The translations under genes were made by a program, and so were the position numbers. The notes under the pieces are model-generated. The model worked only from the letters and a program-made list of their open reading frames with translations. It had not been told where the DNA came from and made no database searches. This document shows, in pieces, positions 52,020-61,231 of a stretch of DNA of 64,000 bases. Within the stretch, counting starts at the first letter, position 1. Each line of letters opens with the position of its first letter. The stretch covers positions 172,958-236,957 of the forward strand of contig CAYFMQ010000004.1 of NCBI GenBank assembly GCA_964344255.1. Direction: 5' to 3'. This stretch comes from JAJFIE01 sp964344255 (GTDB lineage Bacteria; Pseudomonadota; Alphaproteobacteria; Rhodospirillales; Casp-alpha2).

Positions 52020-52637
52020 ATGAGCAAGCGCATCGCATCGAAATACAAGATTAACCGCCGTCTCGGCGTAAACCTTTGGGGTCGCGCCAAAAGCCCCGTC
52101 AACATCCGTGAATACGGCCCCGGCCAGCATGGCCAGCGCCGCGCCAAGAAACCTTCCGATTACGGCTTGCAGCTGAACGCCAAGCAGAAGCTGAAAGGTT
52201 ATTACGGCAATATCTCCGAAAAGCAGTTTCGCCGTTATTATGACGAGGCCTCGTCCCGCAAGGGCGACACGTCCGAGAACCTGATCGGTATCCTGGAAAC
52301 CCGGCTCGACGCCGTTGTTTACCGCATGAAATTCGTGCCTACCGTGTTTGCGTCGCGTCAGTTCATCAACCACGGCCACATCAAGGTCAACGGCAAGCGG
52401 GTTAACATCCCGTCCTATCGCGTTCGCGAAGGCGACGTTATTGAGATTCGCGAAAAATCCCGCCAGATTCCGTTGGTTCTGGAGGCGGTTGAATCTCCGG
52501 AACGCGATGTGCCGGAATACATGACGGTCGATTACCGGAAAATGCAGGGCAGTTTCATGTCCGTACCGAAACTGGCCGATGTGCCTTATCCGGTTCAGAT
52601 GGAGCCCAATCTTGTGGTCGAGTATTACTCCCGCTAA
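52020..52637 (+). CDS. rpsD: 30S ribosomal protein S4
   Basis: 205 residues from ATG AGC AAG CGC; the frame extends three codons upstream to a GTG, but GAAAGGA is better spaced for the ATG. The sequence shows the S4 N-terminal domain (YGPGQHGQRRAKKPSDYGLQ) and the S4 RNA-binding fold (ETRLDAVVYRMKFVPTVFAS, NHGHIKVNGKRVNIPSYRV). It initiates 16S rRNA folding and can autoregulate. As usual in Alphaproteobacteria it is monocistronic, outside the alpha operon. Confidence 0.97.
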   Translation: MSKRIASKYKINRRLGVNLWGRAKSPVNIREYGPGQHGQRRAKKPSDYGLQLNAKQKLKGYYGNISEKQFRRYYDEASSRKGDTSENLIGILETRLDAVVYRMKFVPTVFASRQFINHGHIKVNGKRVNIPSYRVREGDVIEIREKSRQIPLVLEAVESPERDVPEYMTVDYRKMQGSFMSVPKLADVPYPVQMEPNLVVEYYSR

Positions 52638-52663
52638 AGAATTGGTTAGTCTTCCCAATTGGA

Positions 52664-52698
52664 ATGCCCGCCTGATTCGGCGGGCATTTTCATTTTCA
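52664..52698 (+). terminator. Rho-independent terminator after rpsD
   Basis: ATGCCCGCC (52664-52672) pairs with GGCGGGCAT (52679-52687), followed by TTTCATTTT, 27 bases after the stop. Confidence 0.9.
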
Positions 52699-52900
52699 GA
52701 GCTTAAATTGACGGGTTTCGAAAAATCGAATGAAATCAATAATTTGATTTTTTTTGATTATATCCTTTTGGGGCTATGGAGTTCGTGCTTTAATTCGGGT
52801 TAGGATTTATCCGAACAGGGATGTGCGCCTGCCTGCTTTAGGCCACAATTCTGTATAAAATAAACACTATCACATAAACTGACAGGAAACGGGGAGACCC

Positions 52901-54040
52901 ATGAAAATCAACGCTAAAGAATTCAAAAACAAAATCGTCAATGGCGACATGACCCGCCGGGAGTTCACCAAGACCCTGGCCGCGGTTGGCCTGACCACGG
53001 CGATGATGCCACTCGTTCCCGGCAAGTCCAAGGCTGCCGGCGATGTCAATTACTTTACCTGGGGCGGTTACGACGACCCGGCATTCTTCCAGAACTTTGA
53101 GAAAAAGCACGGCGGTCTGCCTGATTTCTCCTTCTTCGCCAGTGAAGACGAAGGTCTGGCCAAAGTCCGTTCCGGCTTCAAGCCCTCCCTCGGTCACCCC
53201 TGTTCCGATACGTTCCCGCGTTGGGTGCGTGCCGGTATCACGGAAGGTCTCGACAAGTCCCGCCTGGAACATTGGGGCAACTTGTGGCCTGAACTGACGA
53301 GCCTTAATGCTCAGTATGACCCGGACGGCAATGTCCTTTTTGCTCCGTTCGACTGGGGTAACTCGTCCGTCGCATTCCGCACCGACTTGGCGCCGGAATA
53401 CGTCGACAACCATACCTGGGCGATCCTGTATGATCCGAAGTATGCTGGCCGTCTGGCGACCTATAACGCGCACGGTGGCCAGGCTGCTGTCGCTGGTCTT
53501 GTCCTTGGTCACCCGGGTGAAAGCCTGTGGAAACCCAATGATGAGCAGATTGCCGCTCTCCGTGAACTGATGACCAAGCAGCAGCCGTTGCTTCGCTACT
53601 ACTGGGATGACCAGACATCGGCTGAGCAGGGGCTTGCCTCCGGCGAGCTGGTAGCATCCTATGCCTGGAACGAAGCGCCGGTCCGTCTGAAACGCGCTGG
53701 TGTGCCGGTCGAATACATGAACCCGAAAGAGGGTATCCTGTTCTGGGTTTGCGGCCTGACCAAGTTCAACAGTGAATATGGTATGGGCAACGATGATGCT
53801 GTTTATGACATCGTCAACGAAATGCAGTCACCGGAAGTCGGTAAATACGTTTACGAGGAATGGGGCTATGGCCATTCCAACGTTGGTGCCTTCGAAATGG
53901 CTGATCCCGAAATCCTGAAGGAAGTCAACCTGTCCAATCCTAAGGAAATGATGGACGGCGGTGTATTCTTCCAGGATATCCCGGATGACATCAACACCAA
54001 GCTGAACGCCATGTTTGAAGAGGTCAAAGCCGGTATCTAA
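52901..54040 (+). CDS. Tat-exported ABC transporter substrate-binding protein (PotD/polyamine family)
   Basis: 379 residues. The signal MTRREFTKTLAAVGLTTAMM has twin arginines at 19-20 and a cleavage zone near KSKAAG (~46). The mature part opens VNYFTWGGYDDPAFF, as in PotD/PotF spermidine/putrescine binding proteins, and has PotD-like segments such as LFAPFDWGNSSVAFRTDLAP. No permease or ATPase genes adjoin; it is monocistronic with its own terminator, so it must work with a transporter encoded elsewhere. Strong expression is likely, since an orphan binding protein must saturate its partner. Confidence 0.87.
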   Translation: MKINAKEFKNKIVNGDMTRREFTKTLAAVGLTTAMMPLVPGKSKAAGDVNYFTWGGYDDPAFFQNFEKKHGGLPDFSFFASEDEGLAKVRSGFKPSLGHPCSDTFPRWVRAGITEGLDKSRLEHWGNLWPELTSLNAQYDPDGNVLFAPFDWGNSSVAFRTDLAPEYVDNHTWAILYDPKYAGRLATYNAHGGQAAVAGLVLGHPGESLWKPNDEQIAALRELMTKQQPLLRYYWDDQTSAEQGLASGELVASYAWNEAPVRLKRAGVPVEYMNPKEGILFWVCGLTKFNSEYGMGNDDAVYDIVNEMQSPEVGKYVYEEWGYGHSNVGAFEMADPEILKEVNLSNPKEMMDGGVFFQDIPDDINTKLNAMFEEVKAGI

Positions 54041-54065
54041 TCAAACATTGCTCCTTGAAAAGAAT

Positions 54066-54101
54066 GCCCCGCCACACAACTTATGTGGCGGGGCGTTTTT
54101 T
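54066..54101 (+). terminator. Rho-independent terminator after the binding-protein gene
   Basis: GCCCCGCCACA (54066-54076) pairs with TGTGGCGGGGC (54084-54094), an eleven-base GC-rich stem followed by GTTTTTT. Confidence 0.93.
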
Positions 54102-54180
54102 ATGGCCTTTCTAAGATTATGAGGGCATAGTCCGCTCAACATATCCGACTAGTTTGCCCTGAAAGGGATAATGAGACTCT

Positions 54181-55077
54181 ATGGAAAACATACCTTTCGG
54201 CCGTCCAGGCAAGTTCTACCGCGGTAATCTGCATACCCACTCCACCAATTCCGATGGAGCGTTCTCGCCCGCAGAAACCTGCCGCATGTATAAGGAAGCC
54301 GGCTACGATTTCCTTTCGTTGAGCGAGCATTTCATGGAGCGCTTCGACTATCCGATTTCCGATACGCGCGACCTGCGCGATGATGACTTCACCACCCTGA
54401 TCGCTGCCGAACTGCATCAGGGATGGATGAAGAATGATGACCGCTGGCATTTACTTGCTGTTGGCCTGCCGGTGGACTTTGAAAAACCGTACGATGGCGA
54501 AACGGCGGCCCAGATCGCCCAGCGGGCCGCCGATACCGGGGCCTTTATCGCTCTGGTTCATCCTTCCTGGAACGGCATGACCGTGGAAGACGCCAAAACC
54601 ATCGATTGCGCCCATGCCGTCGAAATCTATAACCACGGTTCCAAGGTCGAGGTCGAGCGGGGTGAGGACTGGCCGTTCTGCGACATGCTGCTGAATGAGG
54701 GCTGGCGGCTTTCCGCCTATGCCACTGATGACGCCCACGCCATGACGCATGACGCCTTTGGCGGCTGGATGATGGTGCATGCCGAGGAACTCTGCCCGGA
54801 CGCTCTGCTCGAATCCATGAAGGCCGGCCGCTATTACTCATCAACAGGACCTGAAATCCACGATCTGCGTATTGAGGACGGAGAAGTCTATATCGAATGT
54901 GACCCCGCAAGCGTCATTTCCGTGCAGGGGCGTGGATCGCGCTCCGATAAGGAAATGGGGGACAACCTGACCAGCGCCAGGTTTTCTACCGAGAAGTATG
55001 AGGATGCCTATATGCGCCTGACGGTAACGCAAGCGGACGGCAAGCGGGCCTGGACCAATCCGATTTGGTTCGACTGA
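54181..55077 (+). CDS. PHP-domain metal-dependent phosphoesterase family protein
   Basis: 298 residues. PHP metal-binding motifs are present: YRGNLHTHSTNSDGAFSPAE, the SEHF position, ALVHPSWNG, and YATDDAHAMTHDAFGG. The C-terminal part is a beta-rich domain (ISVQGRGSRSDKEMGDNLTS). Members hydrolyse phosphoesters with two or three metal ions. It sits between the polyamine-type binding protein and the BCCT gene without a clear pathway link. Confidence 0.83.
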   Translation: MENIPFGRPGKFYRGNLHTHSTNSDGAFSPAETCRMYKEAGYDFLSLSEHFMERFDYPISDTRDLRDDDFTTLIAAELHQGWMKNDDRWHLLAVGLPVDFEKPYDGETAAQIAQRAADTGAFIALVHPSWNGMTVEDAKTIDCAHAVEIYNHGSKVEVERGEDWPFCDMLLNEGWRLSAYATDDAHAMTHDAFGGWMMVHAEELCPDALLESMKAGRYYSSTGPEIHDLRIEDGEVYIECDPASVISVQGRGSRSDKEMGDNLTSARFSTEKYEDAYMRLTVTQADGKRAWTNPIWFD

Positions 55078-55104
55078 CTTTATTGTTGAATTTGCGGATA
55101 TCTT

Positions 55105-55136
55105 AAAAAAAAGCGGCTGAGATAAATCTCAGCCGC
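55105..55136 (-). terminator. Rho-independent terminator of the BCCT gene (minus strand)
   Basis: GCGGCTGAGA (55113-55122) pairs with TCTCAGCCGC (55127-55136). On the minus strand it is followed by eight T. It lies 48 bases past the BCCT stop. Confidence 0.92.
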
Positions 55137-55183
55137 CGGAGTAAGGGAAGCGTAGAGGCTTCCTAGTCAACTTTACAAGCCAT

Positions 55184-56782
55184 TCAGTTATCAGTCGTTT
55201 GTATGCTCGACGGAACCGTTGCGTACTTCTGTTCGTGCCTCAATCCGAGGTAGAGGCTTAGGCACATAACGATCAAGACGACTGTAAACGGCAATCCAAC
55301 GGTGATGGCAGCCGCTTGGAGGGCCGTTAAGGCATCCGACCCGCCGCCAAACAACAGGGCTGCAGCAACCAGACCTTCGATCACAACCCAGAAAACACGC
55401 TGTACGACCGGCGCGTCGACTTTCCCGCCGGCTGTAATAGCGTCGATCACCAGCGAACCGGAATCCGAGGAGGTAATAAAGAATACCAGGACAAGGATAA
55501 TGCCGACAGCGGAGGTAATTGTCGCGAGAGGCAGGTTTTCAAGCATCTGGAACATGGCCAGTTCTACCTTGTCGAGTCCGCCTGCGAGAGCACCGACGCC
55601 GTTCTGTATCTGGTCTAGGGCGGAGCCGCCGAACACGCTCATCCATACCAGGGTGACCAGCGTTGGCACCAGCAGCACGGCGATAATGAACTCCCGCACG
55701 GTCCGTCCCTTTGAAATTCGGGCAATAAACATCCCGACGAAAGGTGACCAGGAAATCCACCAAGCCCAATAGAAAACGGTCCAACCCTGCATCCAAGCCT
55801 CATCGTCACGACCGATCCAGTTACTGTAGGAAAAGATATCACCGACATAACCGACCAGAGTCGTCCCAAGGGTGGAGAAAATTGCTGCGGTTGGCCCGAC
55901 TAACAGAACGAAGCACAGCAACAACAAAGCGATGCCCATGTTGATGTTGCTCAGAACCTTGACGCCGCCATCCAAGCCACGCAGAACGGAAAACAAGGCG
56001 ATTGCTGTGACGATGATGATAATCGCAATCTGGGTGGCAATGCCGCTGTCCGTTCCGAACAGAAAGGACATGCCGGCGCTGGCCTGCTGGGCGCCGAAAC
56101 CGAGCGATGTTGCCAGGCCGAATAATGTCGCAAGAACGGCGACCGTATCTATCAGATGACCAAACGGTCCCCATGAGTGATCCTTGATCAGCGGATAGAA
56201 AGCTGATCGTATCGTCAGGGGAAGCCCTTTGTTATAGGAAAAGAAAGCGAGAGACAGGGCAACGACGCCATAAATTGCCCAAGGATGAAGCCCCCAGTGG
56301 AACATGGTGGCGCTCATGGCCTTGCTGGCGGCTTCTGCCGTGTTCGCCTCAACGCCGAGCGGTGTTTTGTACCAGCCGGTGAAATAGGCCGTTGGCTCGG
56401 CGACACTCCAGAACATCAGACCAATGCCCATGCCCGCGGCAAACAGCATGGCAAACCATGATAGAGTGGAAAATTCAGGTTTCGCGTCATCGCCGCCCAG
56501 GCGAATCTTCCCCACTGGAAGAACGATAAGCAGCAGGCAAAACAGAACAAAGATATTGCCGCCCACCATGAACAACCAGTCGAAAGCCCCGATGGACCAC
56601 CATTTGGCCCCGTCAAAAGCCCCTTTGGCGGCTTCGGGCGCCATCAGGACGCCGATAACGAAAAGAAGCACCAGTCCGGCGGAAATCCAGAATACGGGAT
56701 GATGAACATCCATGCCCCATCTCTGGAGGTTATCCTGCCCGACGGAATATTCCGTGTCGTATGTCGTGCTTTTGTCAGTCAT
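55184..56782 (-). CDS. BCCT-family betaine/carnitine/choline transporter
   Basis: 532 residues from the ATG preceded by GGGGAAC; an in-frame ATG five codons upstream is possible. It has twelve predicted membrane helices and the family signature SWFAMLFAAGMGIGLMFWSV in the first third. The aromatic betaine-binding helix is WTVFYWAWWISWSPFVGMFI. The C-terminus is short, with no long osmosensing tail as in BetP, so it is probably a nutrient rather than osmotic transporter. Upstream lies the AACCAAT motif shared with cluster 1. Substrates may be betaine, carnitine or related quaternary amines. Confidence 0.92.
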   Translation of the reverse strand: MTDKSTTYDTEYSVGQDNLQRWGMDVHHPVFWISAGLVLLFVIGVLMAPEAAKGAFDGAKWWSIGAFDWLFMVGGNIFVLFCLLLIVLPVGKIRLGGDDAKPEFSTLSWFAMLFAAGMGIGLMFWSVAEPTAYFTGWYKTPLGVEANTAEAASKAMSATMFHWGLHPWAIYGVVALSLAFFSYNKGLPLTIRSAFYPLIKDHSWGPFGHLIDTVAVLATLFGLATSLGFGAQQASAGMSFLFGTDSGIATQIAIIIIVTAIALFSVLRGLDGGVKVLSNINMGIALLLLCFVLLVGPTAAIFSTLGTTLVGYVGDIFSYSNWIGRDDEAWMQGWTVFYWAWWISWSPFVGMFIARISKGRTVREFIIAVLLVPTLVTLVWMSVFGGSALDQIQNGVGALAGGLDKVELAMFQMLENLPLATITSAVGIILVLVFFITSSDSGSLVIDAITAGGKVDAPVVQRVFWVVIEGLVAAALLFGGGSDALTALQAAAITVGLPFTVVLIVMCLSLYLGLRHEQKYATVPSSIQTTDN

Positions 56783-57098
56783 GATCTTGTTCCCCATTTA
56801 CCCTAACAATGAATGGCCGTTTAGCGGTTATGCAAATGTATTGCCGCCTCAAGCGCCTCGTGTGGCACGGATCGGCATTGCAATACCGGTCAAGTTGTTA
56901 TTGGTCATCGAAGAAGAATGAACGACTGCCTATCAGGCTTATGTCCCCATCTTGACGTCAATTCCCCCTAGACGACGGTTCCAGACTGAATTGGAAGCAG
57001 GCATCGTTATGTCAAAAATTGGACCAAAATTGGTTCAGTTCCGACACAAGAGAGAATAGTCTATTCCGGAAGCAGGGCAGAGGGGGGATGTTTGGGGA
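56783..57098. other. Intergenic region BCCT gene to aguB
   Basis: 316 bases without a convincing gene. On the minus strand it holds the AACCAAT-type 18-mer (57018-57035) and, three bases downstream of it, TTGACA (57010-57015) as a candidate -35 box. No good -10 box follows at 16-18 bases. Confidence 0.5.
57018..57035 (-). promoter_or_regulatory. AACCAAT-type motif upstream of the BCCT gene
   Basis: Read on the minus strand it is AACCAAT-TTTG-GTCCAAT, identical at 16 of 18 positions to the cluster 1 site at 14994-15011. It directly abuts a TTGACA hexamer, as an activator or repressor site would. Confidence 0.5.
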
Positions 57099-57968
57099 TC
57101 AGTACCCCGCATCGAGCGTCATGATATCGGCGTAAAGTTCAGGCCGGCGATCCCGGAAAAAGGCCCATGTGTCACGCTCCAGCCTTACGGCGTCCATGTC
57201 GATGGTGGCGGTGATCACGCCTTCCGTTTCCTGGTCGGCCTCGGCGACCAACTCGCCGGTCTGGTCCGCAATGAAGGAGGACCCGTAGAAATCGATATGG
57301 GTATCGTTGAAGTTCTCGCGCCCGATCCGGTTCGACGCCACGACGACGACCGAGTTTGCCGCGGCGTGACCTTGCATGGCGCGTTGCCATTTCCGGTTGG
57401 ATATGGGCGCATCGCCGGTGATTTCGCTGCCGATGGCTGTGGGATAGAGCAGGATATCGGCGCCTTGCAGGACCAGGGAGCGGGCGCATTCCGGGAACCA
57501 CTGGTCCCAGCAGATACCGCAACCAATGCGGCCCACGGCCGTGTCCCAGACCTGGAAACCCGTATCGCCGGGATTGAAATAGAACTTTTCCTGATAGCCG
57601 TGGCCGTGGGGGATGTGAGATTTCCTGTAGACGCCCAGGCATTCTCCGTCCGCATCGATGATGGCAAGCGCATTGAAATGTGCATTATGCGCTTTTTCGA
57701 AAAAGCTGATGGGCAGGACGACGTTCAACTCCTTCGCCAGGGCCTGGAAGTGCTCGAGCACTTCGTTGTCCTCAAAAGGCCTGGAAAGGCTCAGGTGTTC
57801 AGGGTTCTCCTCCTGGCAGAAGTACAGGTTCTGGAACAGCTCCTGAATCAGCACGATATTGGCGCCTTTTCCAGCGGCGTCCCGGATCAGGGATTCCGCC
57901 TTTGCGACATTCTCTTCCGTGACGGCGCTGCACGCCATCTGGGTGGCGGCAAGGGTTACGTTGTCCAT
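57099..57968 (-). CDS. aguB: N-carbamoylputrescine amidase
   Basis: 289 residues with the nitrilase-fold triad Glu43 (LIQELFQNLYF), Lys116 (YRKSHIPHG) and Cys153 (GCGICWDQWFPE). The YRKSHIPHG and GICWDQWFPE blocks are characteristic of AguB. It converts N-carbamoylputrescine to putrescine, CO2 and ammonia. The agmatine deiminase gene lies 13 bases upstream on the same strand, giving the standard aguA-aguB pair. Confidence 0.93.
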   Translation of the reverse strand: MDNVTLAATQMACSAVTEENVAKAESLIRDAAGKGANIVLIQELFQNLYFCQEENPEHLSLSRPFEDNEVLEHFQALAKELNVVLPISFFEKAHNAHFNALAIIDADGECLGVYRKSHIPHGHGYQEKFYFNPGDTGFQVWDTAVGRIGCGICWDQWFPECARSLVLQGADILLYPTAIGSEITGDAPISNRKWQRAMQGHAAANSVVVVASNRIGRENFNDTHIDFYGSSFIADQTGELVAEADQETEGVITATIDMDAVRLERDTWAFFRDRRPELYADIMTLDAGY

Positions 57969-57981
57969 GATGTTTCTCCCT

Positions 57982-59059
57982 TTACTTATTCAGCCCCATC
58001 GCCGATGCAGGCATTTGTTGTGTGATACACCCGACGCCACCGCCGTCCACGGCCATGGCGGTACTGGGTACGCCGACGATCTCACGGCCCGGGAACAAGC
58101 TTTCCAGTTGCCGTAACGCCGCCTCGTCTTCCTTGGAGCCTAACAGGGGCATGATGACCCCGCCATTGACAATATAGTAATTGAGATAGGGTACGGGGTA
58201 ATAGCTAAAACCATCGGGACAGACGTAGGGCAGCAGATCGACTTCGATGATCTCCAGTTTGCGTCCTTTTGCATCTCTCGCCTCTTTTAGGCGCCGGCGG
58301 TTTTCCTCGGCGCCGGGATGGTTGGGATTGATCGGGGACGGCGCCGTCTGGAGGAGCACCACGCCCGGTTCGAGAAACTGGCAATTGTTATCGATATGAC
58401 CATCCGTTCCGGCGTCCTCGACCAGGCCATAACCGAGCCAGATTACTTTTTCGATGCCGAGCGTGTCATGCAATTCCCGTTCAATCTGTTCTCTGGTCAT
58501 GCCCGGGTTACGGTTGGGGTTCAGCAGGAATTGCTCGTTGGTGATGAGGGTGCCTTCACCGTCGACGCCGAAACCGCCGCCTTCCAGTACCATGCTGGAA
58601 GCAAAACATTCGGCGCCGGTCGCAGCAGCGATGCCTTCAGGGACCTGATTATCCATTTTATCGGGAAACTTATTGCCCCAACCGTTGAAGACGAAGCTGA
58701 CCAGGCCAATACGGCCATCCGGGTGGGTGACGAAAACCGGGCCGTTGTCCCTGATCCAGCCGTCGTCACAGGGTATTTCAAGCACGTCGATGTTGTTGTC
58801 ATCGGTGAAGACACGCTGCGCTTCATCAAAATCTTCCGGATCAGCGACGACCGTGCAGGGCTCGAAACGGGCAACAGCGCGCGCTACGGCGGCNNNNNNN
58901 NNNATGCTCCTCGCGAACCATGTCCAGATCCCAGCGGTAGCCAAGGGGATTCCTGGCCCAGCCAACGAAGCTGCGTTGGTGGGGGCCGAAGCGTGCCGGC
59001 ATGGTGAAGCCGGCTTCGTAAGGCCGAAGGGCGTTTGAAAGATCGGTGGCGATATCCAT
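57982..59059 (-). CDS. aguA: Agmatine deiminase, interrupted by an assembly gap
   Basis: From ATG at 59059 the product reads MDIATDLSNALRPYEAGF, then MPARFGPHQRSFVGWARN, the typical AguA opening. After the 10-N gap (58894-58903) it resumes in another frame as AVARFEPCTVVADPEDF and runs to the stop. The C-terminus has the catalytic Cys in DGGGVGCITQQMP. Since 10 is not a multiple of three and is a standard placeholder size, the frame change is an assembly artefact, not a mutation. AguA hydrolyses agmatine to N-carbamoylputrescine and ammonia, feeding AguB encoded next. Confidence 0.9.
58894..58903. other. Assembly gap (10 N)
   Basis: Ten N inside aguA, with coding sequence in different frames on either side. 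The true number of missing bases is unknown. Confidence 0.99.
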
Positions 59060-59229
59060 TTCAGATCTCCCGTGATTGTGTATTTGGAACCGCTACGGGT
59101 TCGGCTCCGGTAACGCACACCCTAATGGCAGGGGAACGTAAGAGTCAACAAAAAATGAACGAACGTTCATTCAAATATAGTGACATGTCTTTCATGTATG
59201 CTATTCTGTTGCAGATTCAATGAATTGGC

Positions 59230-59865
59230 ATGAGGCAAACTCGGATGAACCAGATCGCTCCTAAACGCCGGGTGGAAAAAAAGGCGCTAAGCCGGCAAAA
59301 AATTATTGATGCGACGGTGTCCTGTATTGCTAAGCATGGATTAGCGGGTGTGACCATCAGCCGGATTTGTACGGCTTCCAGTGTCGCCCGCGGGATGGTG
59401 AATGCGCATTTCGACAGTAAGGAAAACCTGTTGTTGGAGGTGCTGAAAAGCATCGCCTCGGATTATCAACGGGCCGTTGGTGATGCCGTGGCAGGTGCGG
59501 GGGATAACCCGGCTCAGGCCCTGCGTTCAGTTATTGTTGCCGAAACGTCATTCTGGACGCACAGCCATGAGGAATCCTGCGCCTGGGTTGCTTTCCGGGC
59601 TGCAGCCCTTAGCAACGCCGCATATATGAAATTATGTGGACCGCGTGAATCGACGATATTCGACCTGCCGTTAAACCTCTGTGAAGCGATGACTGAAAAG
59701 GGTGGATACGATAACGCAAATCCGGAACAGATCGCCCGTGGTCTTGCGGCTTTGCTGGAAGGCTTATGGTTCGATTGGGTTTCCTATCCGGATGCGTTCA
59801 ATCCTCAAACCGCGAATGAATGCTGTTATGCTTATTTAAAAGCATACTTTCCACGCCATTTTTAA
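59230..59865 (+). CDS. TetR-family regulator, BetI-like
   Basis: 211 residues. The N-terminal TetR helix-turn-helix is KIIDATVSCIAKHGLAGVTI, then CTASSVARGMVNAHFDSKEN. The C-terminal ligand domain resembles BetI (WVAFRAAALSNAAYMKLCGP). BetI represses choline/betaine genes. It is divergent from aguA-aguB with 170 bases between, so it may control these instead. ATG at 59230 or the ATG five codons later could be the start; neither has a strong ribosome site. Confidence 0.82.
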   Translation: MRQTRMNQIAPKRRVEKKALSRQKIIDATVSCIAKHGLAGVTISRICTASSVARGMVNAHFDSKENLLLEVLKSIASDYQRAVGDAVAGAGDNPAQALRSVIVAETSFWTHSHEESCAWVAFRAAALSNAAYMKLCGPRESTIFDLPLNLCEAMTEKGGYDNANPEQIARGLAALLEGLWFDWVSYPDAFNPQTANECCYAYLKAYFPRHF

Positions 59866-59892
59866 AGTCATGACACGTTCCCCCGCGCACTC

Positions 59893-60837
59893 TCATGAAT
59901 ACGCCGGCTTGAAGTTGTCGGGAAGCTCTATATCCGGATCAAGAACCCAGGAACGGAACGCCTCGATCCGGGGATCGGCTTCTTCCCTGTGGGCGGATAT
60001 CAGGTAATACCCCATATCCACCCTGTAGGAAGCGTCAAAGGGCTGAACCAGCCAGCCGGCGGCGAGGTCTTCCTCGACAAGCAGGGAACTGGCCAGCGTC
60101 AGGCCGTGGCCCTGGATGGCGGAGATGATGGCGTATTCCTCCCAGGGGACTTCGATGCGGTCCTTACAGACCACTTCTTTCAACCCGGCAGCCTCGAACC
60201 AACGGGACCAGATGGCCCGATCGACGTAGAACTGCTCCGGATTACGGTCGATCAGGGTATGCCAGCGTATGTCGTCAGGCGTATGCAAGGGGTGATCGCC
60301 TTCCAGCAACCGGGGGCTGCAGACGGCGATGATATCTTCATGGTCTATAATGGTATCGACCCTGAGACCGGGGTAGTCACCTTTGCCGTAACGAATGCAG
60401 ATATCCACATCACCCTCCCGGGGGTCGGCAACTTCATGGGTCGGATCAATGCGGATCGGAATGTCCGGATGTTTCCTGCGAAACCGTTCCAGCCTGGGTA
60501 TCAGGCACCGTCCGCCGAACGTGGGCTCCACCGAAACCACAAGCGGTCCTTCGCGCCGTCCAGACTGGAAGGACTTAACGGCGTTCCGCAAGCTGTCAAA
60601 AGACGTCTGCATGCCGGGCATGAGGGCGCGTCCGGCTGGGGTCAGCTCGATGCGGCGGTGGTGCCGCTCGAATAACTGACAGCCGAAGAAAATCTCCAGG
60701 TCGGCGATCAGGTGCCCGACAGCGCTGGCGCTGACGTGCAGTTCTTCTGCCGCATCCTTGAAGCTCAGATGCCGGGCCGCCGCTTCGAAGGCGCGCAGCG
60801 CATTGAGCGATGGCATGACGAATGAAGGTGTACTCAT
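59893..60837 (-). CDS. LysR-family regulator, GcvA type
   Basis: 314 residues. The N-terminal winged helix is of GcvA type (MPSLNALRAFEAAARHLSFK, then DAAEELHVSASAVGHLIADLE). The ligand domain has GEGDVDICIRYGKGDYPGL and AICSP-like segments. GcvA activates glycine cleavage genes in enterobacteria; in Alphaproteobacteria this subfamily is large and diverse. It is convergent with the BetI-like gene. The target is unknown; a role in glycine/betaine metabolism would fit the region. Confidence 0.87.
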   Translation of the reverse strand: MSTPSFVMPSLNALRAFEAAARHLSFKDAAEELHVSASAVGHLIADLEIFFGCQLFERHHRRIELTPAGRALMPGMQTSFDSLRNAVKSFQSGRREGPLVVSVEPTFGGRCLIPRLERFRRKHPDIPIRIDPTHEVADPREGDVDICIRYGKGDYPGLRVDTIIDHEDIIAVCSPRLLEGDHPLHTPDDIRWHTLIDRNPEQFYVDRAIWSRWFEAAGLKEVVCKDRIEVPWEEYAIISAIQGHGLTLASSLLVEEDLAAGWLVQPFDASYRVDMGYYLISAHREEADPRIEAFRSWVLDPDIELPDNFKPAYS

Positions 60838-60960
60838 AGCGGAATATTTCTCCTGTTAAACAGGAGAACATCTCATTTGCAGTTAGTCAATATCTCGCAT
60901 ACATAAGGGCCATCAACCAATTACAGTGTATTAAAACTCTTGTTAAGAAGGAGAAGGAAA

Positions 60961-61119
60961 ATGAAAAAATTTGATGTAGTCGTCGGTTTCACCGGCTCCG
61001 AAGTGGAACGCGCCGCCCTGGCTACAACCGTTTTTCCGGTAGAACCGCGGTTTGAGCGCCGGTTTGAGCAGAAACTGATAAAGGATTTACCCGGATCGGC
61101 TATCACCTTGACCCGCTAG
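60961..61119 (+). CDS. Small basic protein, 52 residues, uncharacterised
   Basis: ATG at 60961 is preceded by AAGGAGAAGGAAA, an ideal ribosome site, and the frame ends at 61119, 60 bases before a strong terminator. The product starts MKKFDVVVGFTGSEVERAAL and has a charged C-terminal half with FERRFEQKLIKDLPG. There is no membrane segment and no cysteine. It lies 123 bases from the divergent GcvA-type gene. No family is recognised. Confidence 0.65.
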   Translation: MKKFDVVVGFTGSEVERAALATTVFPVEPRFERRFEQKLIKDLPGSAITLTR

Positions 61120-61178
61120 TTCCACAACGCAGGGAAATCACCTCAGTTCAACCTGCTGACACTCCCGCAGGTAAACAA

Positions 61179-61217
61179 AAGGCCGCACTCCCTTCAGGGT
61201 GCGGCCTTACTTTTTTC
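61179..61217. terminator. Bidirectional rho-independent terminator
   Basis: AAGGCCGCAC (61179-61188) pairs with GTGCGGCCTT (61199-61208); the loop can extend the stem (CCTTcAGG). The plus strand is followed by ACTTTTTT and the minus strand by TTGTTT, so it serves the small gene and grxD. Confidence 0.9.
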
Positions 61218-61231
61218 CGATGTGGAGCGGA

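Noticed and set aside
52641..52650. Single ATTGGTT or AACCAAT half-sites after rpsD and near 60914
   Set aside because: A seven-base word is expected several times in 64 kb by chance; only the paired sites at 14994, 15145 and 57018 carry weight.
57982..59118. A single 378-codon frame running through the N gap and starting at 59118
   Set aside because: Upstream of the gap it is in the wrong frame. The true AguA N-terminus is read from 59059 in another frame, so the continuous frame is an artefact of the 10-N filler.
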